From Leuctra nigra (lineage: Eukaryota > Arthropoda > Insecta > Plecoptera > Leuctridae): a stretch of 64,000 nucleotides of DNA. The notes under the pieces are model-generated. The model ran no database searches. It was not told the DNA's origin and saw only the letters and a list, made by a program, of their open reading frames with translations. Below, piece by piece: positions 30,136 to 42,200 of the stretch (position 1 is its first letter; each line of letters opens with the position of its first letter). The translations under genes and the position numbers were made by a program. Location of the stretch: positions 52,787,411 to 52,851,410 of the forward strand of contig OW203762.1 of NCBI GenBank assembly GCA_934045905.1, given 5' to 3'.

Positions 30136-33100
30136 ATGGCTCGTGTACTTGTGGGAGTGAAGAGAGTAATTGATTATGCTGTTAAAGTAAGTACCTGCGA
30201 TGATGAATTATTGTTGTATGACATCTTATAGAAGGTAGGAAACTAGAGTAGGTATAATTTTCAAGGTTAGGTTGGACACTTACTGGTTCAAAGGTTAACT
30301 TTTTTGTTATGCTTGTACTATTGTACTGCAGTAGCTTATTGGTATTCTGATCATAAAGTTAATTAAGAAATAAATTGACTACAATTTGTCTGGTACACTT
30401 ATTTGCAGCTTGAGTCCCTTTAACACAATTTGGTAGTACCTATAATCGCTGAGCAAAGCGAGCGGTAAAATTACGCTAAATGTGTCCTACGGAGACAAGA
30501 CCCACTCTACCTTACCTAATTCATGTTTAATTTAAAATTGACAGGTCCGTGTTAAGCCTGACAAAACAGGTGTTGTCACTGAAGGAGTAAAACATTCCAT
30601 GAATCCATTTGATGAGATTGCCATTGAAGAAGCAGTTAGGATGAAAGAGAAGAAGATTGCATCTGAAGTTATTGCAGTTTCCTGTGGACCCGCACAGGCA
30701 CAAGAAACACTACGCACTGCATTAGCGATGGGAGTCGACAGGGGAATTCATGTTGAAGTATCAGGAGCAGAGTATGAGACCCTACAGCCAATTCACGTTT
30801 CCAAAATCCTTGCCAAGCTGGCATTGGATGAGAAAGCAGACTTAATAATTGTTGGGAAACAAGCAATTGATGATGATTCCAATCAGACGGCTCAGATGAC
30901 AGCTGCCTTCTTGGACTGGCCCCAAGGAACATTTGCATCCAAAGTATGTGCTCTGTATATGAAACAATCATGTACACAAACTGTAATTGTAGAGATTTTG
31001 ACACATGAATGTAAAACAGAATTTACCAACATAAAATCTTCAAATGTTTACAACTTTAACATTGATTGTTGATCCGGTGCGGTTCTTGCTCTGGCTGTTA
31101 TTGCTTGTTATTGCTTGTGTTCCCATTGGCTCGCCTACTTGCGATAGTAGGCCAGATAAAGAGCCGGTTTTTCCCATCTAGCCATTCCAACCCAGCCTGC
31201 CTGAGGATGAGGAACACACCTTCCTCGAAACGTCGCTTCCAACAGCCCTTTTTAGGGCCAACACAAGCAATAACAGCCAGAGCAAGAACCGCACCGGATC
31301 AACAATCATCATCAAAGGGCTCTGATCCACTACACCATATCAACTTTAACATTACCTACAACAATTTACTACCTACTAAGTGTTCATTAACAGTCTATTG
31401 ATTTGAGTTATTATAATCCCCAACAGTTCTCATGTCAGTTGTAAACTGGTATTTATTTTTAGATTGATAAAGCCGACAATGAGCTGACTATCTTGAGGGA
31501 GATAGATGGTGGCCTTGAAACAATCAAAATCAAAACTCCAGCTGTGATAAGTGCCGACCTGCGACTCAATGAGCCCAGATATGCCACTCTTCCCAACATA
31601 ATGGTAAGAACAACATATAGCAAGTTGCACGAAACAAGTATCTACCTAGTGCGATTACGAAACTTGACTCTACCTCTTAATTTTTGATTCTTGAGACACG
31701 TGAAGCTAGTCCTACATTCACTAATACTCATCATGATAATGGCCCCTAGTTACTATGTCTTTTTGGCCCTTTGAACCATTACCAATTTCAAAAGTAAATC
31801 ATTTATTTTAACTACTTATAGAAAACCCCAAGAATGTGTTGTCTAATAAAGTGATGTGTCAACGGAGTAATGGAGCAAAATGTGTCTACCTCCACCAAAA
31901 GTGTGTAAAACGTGGGCTGGTAGCTTAGAGGAATTGCTGGCTTGTAGTGTCCCAAAATCGTTTTAAAAGGGTTAGAATTAGAGATGGGTCGATACCACTT
32001 TTTCACCGATACCGATACCGATACCTTAGTCTAAGCCGATACTCACTTTATGATTAGCGATACCGATAGTATCGCCGATACTTTTGTTTCTTTATATTTC
32101 TGTAGTTCCTGTCCACCAAAGTCTCAATTCAATCAAAAATCACAAAACTAGAGATTTTTTTGGAGATTATGTCACTTGCAACCTTGGCTCTGATTGGTTG
32201 AGGCATCTGCCAATGGTAATACAGCTCACTGACGTGATGTCAATGAGCACCAATGGCGGGAAAACGGCCACAATTCAAAATTTCAACTAAAAAAGTAATA
32301 AGTATCGAAGTATCGAAAATATTGCATTAAAATTGATTAGAGATGGGCCGATACCGCGGTATCGGTATAGGTATCGGCCCATCTCTAGTTAGAATAAAAA
32401 ATTGCCCTGCAGGCAAACTGTGGAGTGTGGAGTAGCTTAATTCCTACCTCTGCCTCCCCCCATTTCACAGAATAGATAGCATTACTTTCCATTTGATGGG
32501 ATATTGGTACCTATTGATATAAAAAAATATCACTAACAAGCGACTTGAAACCTTCCCAAAAAAGTATGATTTCTTAATGAACTTGTTTTTCTTCATTCCA
32601 TATGTAATATTCCTGTTTAGTAATTAGGTGTACTCAAACTCAATTTTCAGGGTTGGGTAGTAACTTAACAAAAGTATACTTTTTCAGTAAATTTTATGGT
32701 TACTCAATACTTTTTAAACCTGGTAACTTAAAACCGACTAAGTTCCTTTTTTCTACGGGAACTTTTTGATTTTTAAAAGTTACCAAGGAAGTTACTTTAG
32801 AACTTGTTATACCATGTTATACCTTCTCTTCTGAAAGAAAACTTTGTAAACCAAACATTTTACCCGTATCTAAATTTAGCATATCAAATCATTTCATTTC
32901 CTGCCTACCTGAGTAGGCGCGACCCTCCTAACCAACCCTTCCCCTCCCCTCCTTTCGTCTTAGCTTGCTCTACATGCGAAATGAAATGGTCATCTATTAC
33001 TATTGGTTCACCCCCCGCCCCTCCCGCAGCGCATTGGTACATCCGCAGTCCACATAATGTCAAGTGGTTACGCACCCTGTGGTCAAGTTTTAGCTCAAAA

Positions 33101-35663
33101 TTATAAATTTTGATCAGAGTAACTTTCATAGTAACTTTCACTGAAAAATGTAACTTTCAGTGACCTATATTTTCTCAGTAACTTTAACTTTAACTAGTTA
33201 CTTTTTAGAGAAAGTAACGTTCTAAAGTTACTTTATTTTTGGTAACTTACCCAACCCTGTCAATATTGCACCAAAATGAATGACCATGGTAGAAAATTTT
33301 AATATTGGTGTTGGGGACTTTACTCCTTATTTTTTTTACAAAATAAGTTTCTTGGTGGTATGCCAAGTAAGGAAATGAGGTAACCTATGTCAGTCTTATT
33401 GATTGTTCAATTCAAACTAATAATTTAATGGAATTAAAGTTTTCACGCTTTTATCTCTTATGGGAATTCTGTGCTAATAGAAAACAACCGTTAAATAATG
33501 GTTAAATAAGTTCAATTATATTAGTTTTTACATTTATATCAAATTTTTTTGAGTCAAATGCTCATCAAGACTTGTCATCATTCACATTGATCATAAGTAA
33601 TTTAAAAACACTTACTTTGTTTGACATTTAATTATTTAAGTATGACCTCGAAACTCATTGGTCACTCCTTTACGGAGGCAGGGTTAAAAAAAAAGTAAAA
33701 ACTCAAAATAATGTTGTATTTACCACAGAAAACTACGTATATCTAGTTTGTCTAGCGATAGTTTTCATTGCTAGATACTTCAACTTGAGGGTACTGAGAA
33801 GGCAGAGTTGATATTGCAACTTAGTACATAATGAAACACTGGGGGTTGGAGAAACCCCCGTGTTTGTAACATGTGTTTATTGGTAATGCAGGGTTAATAC
33901 ACCTATAGTTAGTGGAGCTCTTCTCTGCATTTAATAAGTAGATTTCGCGAGGCGCGATATCGCGATAATAATCAAAGTTGTTCAGATCACCCTCTTTTTG
34001 CTCAATGTGCACGAGTCATGTAATTTGAAGTTCAAATATGTAAGAATGTATTCGCGAAATAAAACGAAATTGAAGAAAAATCAACAATAAAAACGAAATA
34101 TGTCGTTTTACTGCGAAATAAGCACGAAATCGTGCCATATTTTCCAAAATAGCATTATAAAATGCCTATGCACGATAACAAGCCAAGGTCAGCAGCGCGA
34201 TGCACCACTACCTGCCCCTACTCACTGACAACCCACCCCCTCAAGTGGACCGGCAAGTGTCGCAAGTCGCAACAAGTCTTTAGTCTCCTCAGTCAGTTCA
34301 GTCTTCAGTCAAGTTTAATAATAACTTAATAAGTGAGAATGTAGGTTTCTTTGGAAAACTTCCATGGAGTCAGGATGATATGAAGGGATGTGTGTTGTGA
34401 AAAATATCCGACCGAACCGGGGCTCGAACCCGGGACCTCTCACTTGCCGGGCGAGAGCTCTACCAACTGAGCTACCCGATCGGACGGATGGACACTAGAC
34501 ACAACACACTGATGAGGGTTAGAGATCTCCGAGGAGAATGGAATGAAGGTAGAGAATGCTTCTACGAACTGTCATACCACCGGTGACGATGCTGTCACCA
34601 TGTCTCATTGCACTTGCGTGCGCAACCCTCTTTTACTCGACTGAACGAGTTGCTTTTACATTCTCATCAATCGAGCTGAAAAGCAACTCGTTCAGCCGAG
34701 TAAAAGAGGGTTGCGCACGCAAGTGCAATGAGACATGGTGACAGCATCGTCACCGGTGGTATGACAGTTCGTAGAAGCATTCTCTACCTTCATTCCATTC
34801 TCCTCGGAGATCTCTAACCCTCATCAGTGTGTTGTGTCTAGTGTCCGTCCGTCCGATCGGGTAGCTCAGTTGGTAGAGCTCTCGCCCGGCAAGTGAGAGG
34901 TCCCGGGTTCGAGCCCCGGTTCGGTCGGATATTTTTCACAACACACATCCCTTCATATCATCCTGACTCCTTGGAAGTTTTCTACATTCTCATCAATCGA
35001 GCTGAAAAGCAACTCGTTCAGTCGAGTAAAAGAGGGTTGCGCACGCAAGTGCAATGAGACATGGTGACAGCATCGTCACCGGTGGTATGACAGTTCGTAG
35101 AAGCATTCTCTACCTTCATTCCATTCTCCTCGGAGATCTCTAACCCTCATCAGTGTGTTGTGTCTAGTGTCCGTCCGTCCGATCGGGTAGCTCAGTTGGT
35201 AGAGCTCTCGCCCGGCAAGTGAGAGGTCCCGGGTTCGAGCCCCGGTTCGGTCGGATATTTTTCACAACACACATCCCTTCAACTTAATAAGTGTTGCGTT
35301 TCAATAATGTCAATCTGTCAATGTCAATTTTTCAGGGCTGTGGTAACAAACTTGAAACTAGAGAGTTACTATTTGAATAACACCGCCAAAACGCGAAATT
35401 TCTTATGTTTAAAACGAAATTTGTTAAAAAATAAAACCACTTTTACAGGACTCTATTAATAAAGTACCTATTATCTTTTTATTGTTGTTTAGAAAGCAAA
35501 AAAGAAGCCAATCAAGAAACTGTCGCCCAAGGACTTGGGAGTGGACACAACGGCCCGGATTGAAATATTAAGCGTGGAGGATCCTCCCGTGCGACAGGCG
35601 GGTGCCATTCTACCCGACGTTGACACACTGATTGTCAAACTGAAGGAGGGAGGCCACATCTAA
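30136..35663 (+). CDS. Etfb: Electron transfer flavoprotein subunit beta
   Basis: ETF-beta pairs with ETF-alpha in the mitochondrial matrix and passes electrons from acyl-CoA and related dehydrogenases to ETF-ubiquinone oxidoreductase. Four phase-0 exons (30136-30186, 30545-30943, 31463-31603, 35493-35663) give 253 residues, against 255 in human. Family marks are [17 protein letters not shown] at the start, [14 protein letters not shown], and the dehydrogenase-recognition loop [16 protein letters not shown] followed by KAKKKPIKK, the lysine-rich stretch methylated in mammals. The protein ends in KLKEGGHI with a TAA. As in other species there is no cleavable targeting peptide. Intron 3 (3.9 kb) has been enlarged by several insertions, including the tRNA-like array. 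A poly(A) signal AATAAA is at 35815-35820. Confidence 0.97.
31064..31306. mobile_element. Fold-back element with 43-base arms in ETFB intron 2
   Basis: GATTGTTGATCCGGTGCGG... at the left is mirrored by CCGCACCGGATCAACAATC at the right, with the inner arms TTGCTCTGGCTGTTATTGC and GCAATAACAGCCAGAGCAA exact. The centre contains CTGAGGA, a GAGGAA/TTCCTC stem and CGAAACG, resembling hammerhead-ribozyme or Penelope-type 3' motifs. It makes up nearly half of the 519-base intron. Confidence 0.75.
31979..32387. mobile_element. hAT-like MITE, 8-bp target duplication GTTAGAAT
   Basis: The ends TAGAGATGGGTCGATACC and GGTATCGGCCCATCTCTA are inverted. Identical GTTAGAAT copies flank them at 31971-31978 and 32388-32395. 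The ends are internally repetitive (CGATACCGATACCGATACC), and a second inward-facing copy of the end lies at about 32338-32355. It is non-coding and in ETFB intron 3. Confidence 0.85.
32648..33259. mobile_element. hAT-type element, imperfect 8-bp target duplication
   Basis: The ends CAGGGTTGGGTAGTAACTT and GGTAACTTACCCAACCCTG are typical hAT termini. The flanks TCAATTTT (32640-32647) and TCAATATT (33260-33267) match at seven of eight positions. The interior carries many AGTTAC/GTAACT motifs in both directions. There is no transposase. It resembles the element at 14255-14770 in end sequence and organisation. Confidence 0.8.
34409..34481 (-). tRNA. tRNA-like sequence, copy 1 (Ala-GGC-like), probably SINE-type
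   Basis: Reverse-complement copy of the 73-nt cloverleaf described for 34855-34927, in the inverted arm of the array. All stems, the A box and the B box are kept. A T-run terminator follows on the minus strand (near 34400-34404). Confidence 0.4.
34855..34927 (+). tRNA. tRNA-like sequence, copy 2 (Ala-GGC-like), probably SINE-type
   Basis: The sequence folds fully: a 7-bp acceptor stem (GATCGGG with TTCGGTC, four Watson-Crick and three G-U pairs), D arm GCTC/GAGC, anticodon stem CTCGC/GTGAG, variable loop AGGTC and T arm CCGGG/CCCGG with loop TTCGAGC. A box TAGCTCAGTTGG and B box GGTTCGAGCCC are intact, and TTTTT at 34932-34936 can end Pol III transcription. The loop CCGGCAA gives anticodon GGC (alanine). 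Position 33 is C rather than the near-universal U, and animal tRNA-Ala normally uses AGC, UGC or CGC. A tRNA-derived repeat is therefore likelier than a working tRNA. Confidence 0.45.
35181..35253 (+). tRNA. tRNA-like sequence, copy 3 (Ala-GGC-like), probably SINE-type
   Basis: Exactly 326 bases downstream of copy 2 and identical to it through the cloverleaf, Pol III boxes and T-run terminator. The surrounding unit breaks off soon afterwards at the 13-base flanking repeat. Confidence 0.45.
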
Positions 35664-36250
35664 ACCCGGACCCATCAAAACAATGAGAAGCGATGCAGTG
35701 GTTTTAGTTTCTGGTATTCAGCCATGTGGTAGTCTAGATTATAATTGTTACTTATTGTGTATTCCTTATCTATTAACTTTTACTACAATATGTACCTACT
35801 ATATATTTTACAGAAATAAAAGAAGTTGTTGGGACATACTATCTTTTAATTTTTAATAAAAAGTACAATCCATAATTTTGATTGTTAGTAAAAGTTAAAA
35901 CTTATCAGCTATTGTACACAAAATTTAAAAATTATATGTTAAATATAATAAATAGTATCTACTACGTAAAGAGTATTTTAATTCTAAAGCAGCATCAGTA
36001 AAAATAAACAATAATTAAAGAATGTTTTTAAACAAACAAATTTAACTGTCGAGATGTACAGATAAAGCACAATTTCATTGGCGATGAAAATAAATATAAC
36101 AATGTAAACATAAATTATTACATACATAGACCTTGATCTTTGGAGCTTCTATTTCAGTCTCGCTAAGAAAAACGATAACAATTGAGCATTATATATTATA
36201 TTTTACTTTGTTATTAACAATTATAAATAATTAACAATCTACATCCTCTC
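35664..36250. other. Spacer between the convergent ETFB and UBASH3 genes
   Basis: AT-rich sequence contains the ETFB 3' UTR, with AATAAA at 35815-35820, and the UBASH3 3' UTR on the minus strand. No gene or mobile element was recognised. Confidence 0.6.
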
Positions 36251-39200
36251 TTACTGAAGAAGGACTTTCCAATCAAACCGCATGTTGTTGGAATGTGTGA
36301 TTGGAGGAAACGGCAAGTCCTGTAGCTTCCACTTGCCGTCTTCATCCTGCTCGACTAGCGCAAGGCTGCAGTACGGGATCTTCTGGATGAGCTTCGTCAT
36401 CTCTTGACTCGGCCGGGGAGATTTGCCTATTAGTTGCCGAGAACAAACGTCCAGCGTTGCAGCATGGCCGACCAGCAATATGTTGCCTCCTGATGAGAGA
36501 AAACTTGTTAAATGAAAGTAACAAATTTAATTTAACTTTGAATGTTCATGCATCTAAGTACTTTCAATGCCAAGCTTTTACTTAAATAGTCTTATTTGCA
36601 TCTTTATAATCATTCTTTACTAAGAAACTATTTCCTTTACTGTCAATGTAACAAATAGTCACCAATATCATCTGTGCTCTTGATCGCACTCTGCGACAAG
36701 TAAAAGCTGCGCATGTAGAATTGTTCAACACTCTCCCTTCTGTCATGGAGCTCATCGGGCCTCACAAATGGCTTATAATTCTCCAGTATGTTGTGTCCGC
36801 TCTTTCGAAGTTCATCCGGATCCATCCAGTCTGGAACCGCGTCCGGATACCAGGCCAGCCACTCGAACAAGCCGGGTTCGATTGCGATCGCCAAGTCATC
36901 CGCTCGACCCATTCCATTGAGAACTCCCGAGCATGTCTGAACACATCGCAGTGATGGAGAGCAGAACACGTGATGTATCGATATGCCGTGATCGCGCATT
37001 GCCTCGCCTGTCAGTGTGGCTTGCAGCACTCCGACGTTTGTCAGAGGACAGTCTTTGAAGAAACCCTGAGGCCCACCTTTACGGGCTGGGACTGTTTTTG
37101 GCATATTGAGGTCTTTTCTCAAGTACTGACCTGTAACCCAAGAAAACTGTACTTGCATCTTATTCCCAAGTGTAAACTTGACGTTCCTTATGTAGGTATT
37201 TAATACTGACAATTCGAGAAATATACATTTCAGATTCTACCACAACACAATATTTTCTATGCTTGAAATTAGGGCTGTGCGGGTAGCATTTTTGGAGGTC
37301 GGGTCGGGTTCGAGTCGGGAAGTAAAAATACGTCGGGTATCGATCGGGTAATTTCGGGTATTTTTTTATTTAAAAAAAATCATTGTTAACTCTCTAGGGT
37401 AGTACCTATTTAGTTTGATTTACCATGAACAAATAATGAAGAAGCCTTCCTACTGTTGTTGGTACCGTTGCTTGTACCATTTGTACCTGGTCTTGGACTA
37501 TTACGTCGCAACAAATCATTGTCAAATACCTCGCCTTCCTCATCCCTATCCACAACAAACCGATTGGCACCGTCCGTTGCTTGTACCTGGTCTTGGACTA
37601 TTAGGTACGTCACCTGGGGTCACTATGGACGATTTCAGCATATTTTGAAGTCCTGCGAGCACATGTTGGTCAAAAAATGAATGTGGTTTTTGCTAAAAGT
37701 GCTATTGGTAGAGCCAGTTTTAAATGGTGATTTTATTTCTTAAAATTCGTTTTTAAAATCATCAAGTTCGTTTTTTGTGTTTTTTCTGGAAGAGGGATTT
37801 CGCGATTTTGTGGTGATATTAAATTGGTTATAAAACACATTGTAATAGCCCCCAGAAACCATAATTTGATGAAAAACATGTATGCCACTTTGGAGTAAGG
37901 ATTGGAATGGATTGGTCATGCACTATTAGCACTGAAATAGGCTTGTCTAGAATGGCGTCTTTAATGCTCTGTACTGTCTTTTCCCCAACCCACATTTTCT
38001 CTGTGTAGATGATACATAATATTTAAAATTTCATGACGCAAAATGTATAGTTTGACAAGATATTTTCTTTCCCAATCCAACAATTTTCAGTGCAGTAATT
38101 GTTCCAAAATATCCTTCTGAATAGTTGCGACTGGTTGAGGGTGGAAAGGGGGGGGGGGGGGAAACTGGTCGACCTTGAACAGATGGGGGCGCAAAACAAA
38201 GCAGCCTGGAGGCATCATCAACTGGTTAGACTGGTCTGGTTCACTTTGAGGGTGGGTAGCAAAGTGTCTGGCGAGGGGGAGGGGGTTGATTGAGTAGCAC
38301 ATGGAAAGAAACTGGTTTCGTTTGTTGTTGTGTGACCTGTTAGGGGGATAAAAGCAGTAATTTTAATAGAAAACCTTTATTTCGTGGTAATTTCGCGGAA
38401 AATGTTGAATATCGCGATCAGGGTTGGATTTCGTTTTTTTTCGCGATGTAAAAATGGTAGATTTGGGATCTATACACAATGAAATGGATTTTAGTAGAAG
38501 AAAATAGTGCAATCAGAACAATTCGCGAATTCGCGCATCACCATTTAAAACTGGCTCTAGCTATTGGGGTCTAAAGAAGGCATTAAGATGACCATATATT
38601 TTTTTTTACCTCATTTTTTTTTTTATATTTTAAAGTGTCCAAAGTCACCCCAGGGGTCGGGGTGACTATGGACACACGGTTAAAATCGATAAAAAACCAT
38701 CTTAAACTCATTCCTGGGGTGGCTTAGGACAGTAAATAACTTTTAAAAAAGATTTCTGAACATAATAAGTGGTTTTTCCTGTTGGAATACACAGTATTAT
38801 ACAGTTTTAATCAAATTACACTAGATTTATTACAAAAGATTCAATACAAAAGTTATTTATGATGTTGTTCATAATTTATGAAAGTTGTTCATCAACAACA
38901 TCTTTAATAGCATTTGCTAATACTTCTTTGTCGTAATTTGCATAATGCCTTGAGCCCAGCTCCCTCCTGTACGATCTTGGCATTGTCCAAAGCCACCCCT
39001 AAAAAGTCCAAAAAACAGAAAAACGTCAAAACAACCCACTGAAATATAATGAAAATATTTTTTTTTAACATAACTTCAACGCAACACATCACATTGCAAA
39101 CTAATCCTGATTTGAACAATTTTGAACACATAGGTTGTCGTGGGTCACTGGAAGTTACAGCCTATGCGAAAACACTATTTTTTGGGATGTTACACAGTAA

Positions 39201-42200
39201 TTTTTTACGAAACAATCATACTTACAATTGACTTCTAGCACATGTAACTTTGTTCCAAAACGTCCTTGAAGTACACCGCGAAAATCTCAGTTCGAAATGT
39301 TGCCGCATGGATGCTACAGAGCTACATTTATGCGGGAATTTCAAATTGTCCATAGTCACCCCTGCGTCCATAGTGACCCCAGTTGACGGTACGTCGCAAA
39401 AAATCATTGTCAACTACCTCCCCCTGCTCATCACTATCTATAACAAAAATATTCATTGCACTTGGCACTTTTACATAATTTAGAAACTCAACAACAAACT
39501 GTAAATTGGACGACGCACATATTTTCATCCATCAGTGTGTATATCGTCAATTCCAAAATGGCGGACGACCGACTTCACGGCGCAAGCGCTTAGCGCAACC
39601 GCGGACTAGTGCAACCTAGCGGGAAAAAGCGCAACTTCGTTCTGGAGACTTTTGGCGGCAATTTCAAACTACCCGAAAAAACCCTTTTTTCGAGTTTTAT
39701 ATTTTGTTTTTGAGTCGGGTTTCAACTACCCGTCCGAACCCGAAATTTCGGGTACCCGCACAGCCCTACTTGAAATAGTTTACTACCACCTAGTATCAAT
39801 ATGTAGGTGTGTTCTTCAGCCAGTGCCATGGTAGAAACAGCCGATTTACCTTGCCAATAACATTAGATATAGAATGTAAACAGATTGAAGTAACGAGGAT
39901 CGATGTTGTTTGGTACACTAAACTAATGGTGTCAAACAGCCAACAGGACATACCAGCTTCATCAAAGCAGTATGGGATCCAAGTCCCAAACGTGAAGTCC
40001 ACTCTCTCCCCGTGACGTATGATATAAACCTGCCTTGGACCAGGTATGGGTTCGACCACTGCTGTGATCGGTGCTGGAAGCTCAACGTTCTCGTATCCTG
40101 GCTCGGGCTTATCTTCCCCGGACTCGCTGGTGGCGTCGCTGGGCTTGTTGCTGCTGTGCGTCGTGGCGACGTCGGAAGCCGGCTCCGACTCGCTCTGCGT
40201 CACTTGGCTCGGGAGCTGCTCGGTGCTGTCTTCAATGCTCTCGCTGTCTTCCAGCTTGCACAGCTCCACAGTCCTGCGGAACAAAGCTCGCTCAACATTG
40301 GCCAAGCTACTAGATGAAAGTTTTTTTTTGTATTACACCTTTTAGTTTTATCTAGTTTGGTAGTGACAATTGGTCATCTTTTTCATTATCATTATTGATA
40401 ATTTTATCAAATCAATGCAAAATATAGGCTTTAGTTAGAATGACTAAATTTTTCGATGCCTCTGACAATGAGTCCATTTTTCCACATTCTGCCATCTACA
40501 GACTAAAACATCTAGTTTGTACTTAGGCATCCTGCGTGAGAAAAGGTTGCCATAGTAACCTATATAAAGGTATACAGCCTCATGCTCAAAAGAAGTTGCG
40601 TTCGCAAGTAGAAATTTGCGGGTGTCAGTCCTCAACACCACAAGACCGTGTGCTAGTAATCTTTTGGACGGAATCCAGTAGACTCTGGGCACTTGCGTCG
40701 ATAAATCTAAAAATTCTTTTGAGCATGAGGCTGATAGGGAATAAACAAATCTGCCAGCGGCAATCCAAAGTTCATATTTAGAGTGATTATTTATGAAAGA
40801 AAGATATTTAAGTACAAGTTAATAATACGCAATATTTATCCATAGGTAAGTACACATTTTCAAGTTAAATATTCATCTGAGAAATATGATTTATATCTAT
40901 TATTTATAGCTTTGAAACATTTCCCCTACCCTCTCAGCCTCCATTTTTCTACCCTTGTAACGTCACGAGCCGGATTCCTATACCATAGACTACTCAACAA
41001 CAAATGATAAAACTGTAATTTGAAAAAAAATGAATTGGCTGAAAGAAGATTAAATGCTAATTTGTTGTCTACCTCTAGTAGTTGATATCTGATTTCATTG
41101 ATAATAACAAGGATTGATTATCAAGGAACCTGACCAGCAGCCAATCGGTTCCGTTCAAATACCGTTAATTGTGAACTATTGGATCCTCCTGAGGCACAAG
41201 CAGTAACTCATACCTGTGGAGTGTCCATGCATCTGACTCGGCCGTTCGTTCAGTGTACGATCCTGGTAGATAGCCGCTGCATCCCGTCAGCCACGACGTT
41301 CCTTCCACCCAGCCATCAGGCGACTCTTCCAGCGCCTCGCCGCTCACGTAGATGAAGTCACCGATACGCAGCTCAAGTTCATCGTACTCACGCGGCACGT
41401 GGGAGTACGTCACCTAGAGAGCACGACATTCAGAAGTTCACATCCAGCGATACAAGCACTCGGAGACAGAGGGCGTCTCCACTCTCCAGTCAAGAGGTTT
41501 TTGAGTTCCATTGCACTGAAACCGGCGAGAATTGTAACTTTTTAAGATGTCAGGAAGGAAATCTCACAAAAGTTAACTCCATTCCACATAGGAATATTCA
41601 ACCTTAAAATCGACCGACAAGCTTTAAGTTCTTCTAATTATTGGGCTCAAACACAATTAATATGCTTGTCACAAGTAAGGTGAAGTAACTCACCTTGTGA
41701 ACTTGCTTGGCAGAGACCCTCGAGTCTCTGGAGTAGAGCCGCAGTTCCCACGAGGCAGGACACTTGGGATCCAACTCCTCGACCAATGTCTTGAGTGCGG
41801 CAAACTGTTCCGGCGGAAACTGATAGGCAAGAGTAAGATGCAGAGACTTCACGTGTGGTTCCATGCTGTTTGCTGGTGGAACAGACAGAAGATTAGGATG
41901 CTGATTCCCAAAGCCAAGAGTCTCTCTACAACTAATACAGTTATTCAGTAAAAAGGAAAACAAAATGTTTAAAATTGGTGACGGACTTAATACATATAGG
42001 TACACACAAAAACACCCAAAAGATATCTATGAAAGTAACCCCTCGAGTAAGATATTTGTGGGGCATGCAGAAAAAATAAATCAACGTGGCAGGCAGTGCA
42101 TGCATGAAATTTTGAATCAAAATAAAATCAGTCTAGAGTTAATTTGCTTTGTTAAAAACTGGAATCATTACTCAACCCACACACAAGCATAGATGGTACA

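Larger units (their letters stand above)
34336..35280. mobile_element. Composite tRNA-like retroposon array: one inverted plus two direct units
   Basis: Three copies of a roughly 326-bp unit are present: an inverted one (34336-34657) and two in direct order, the first starting at 34658 and the second at 34984. The second direct copy ends at CCCTTCA, short of the unit's full 3' end. Copies are nearly identical. Each unit has about 195 bases of leader, a 73-nt tRNA-like part and a short tail. Copies 1 and 2 form a hairpin with arms of about 300 bases around a 21-base loop (34658-34678). The whole array is flanked by the 13-base direct repeat AACTTAATAAGTG (34323-34335 and 35281-35293). That repeat points to insertion as one piece, by a target-primed or similar route. 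Confidence 0.75.

Noticed and set aside
34556..34741. 61-codon frame in the tRNA-like array
   Set aside because: It crosses the hairpin centre of the inverted units and has no independent support.
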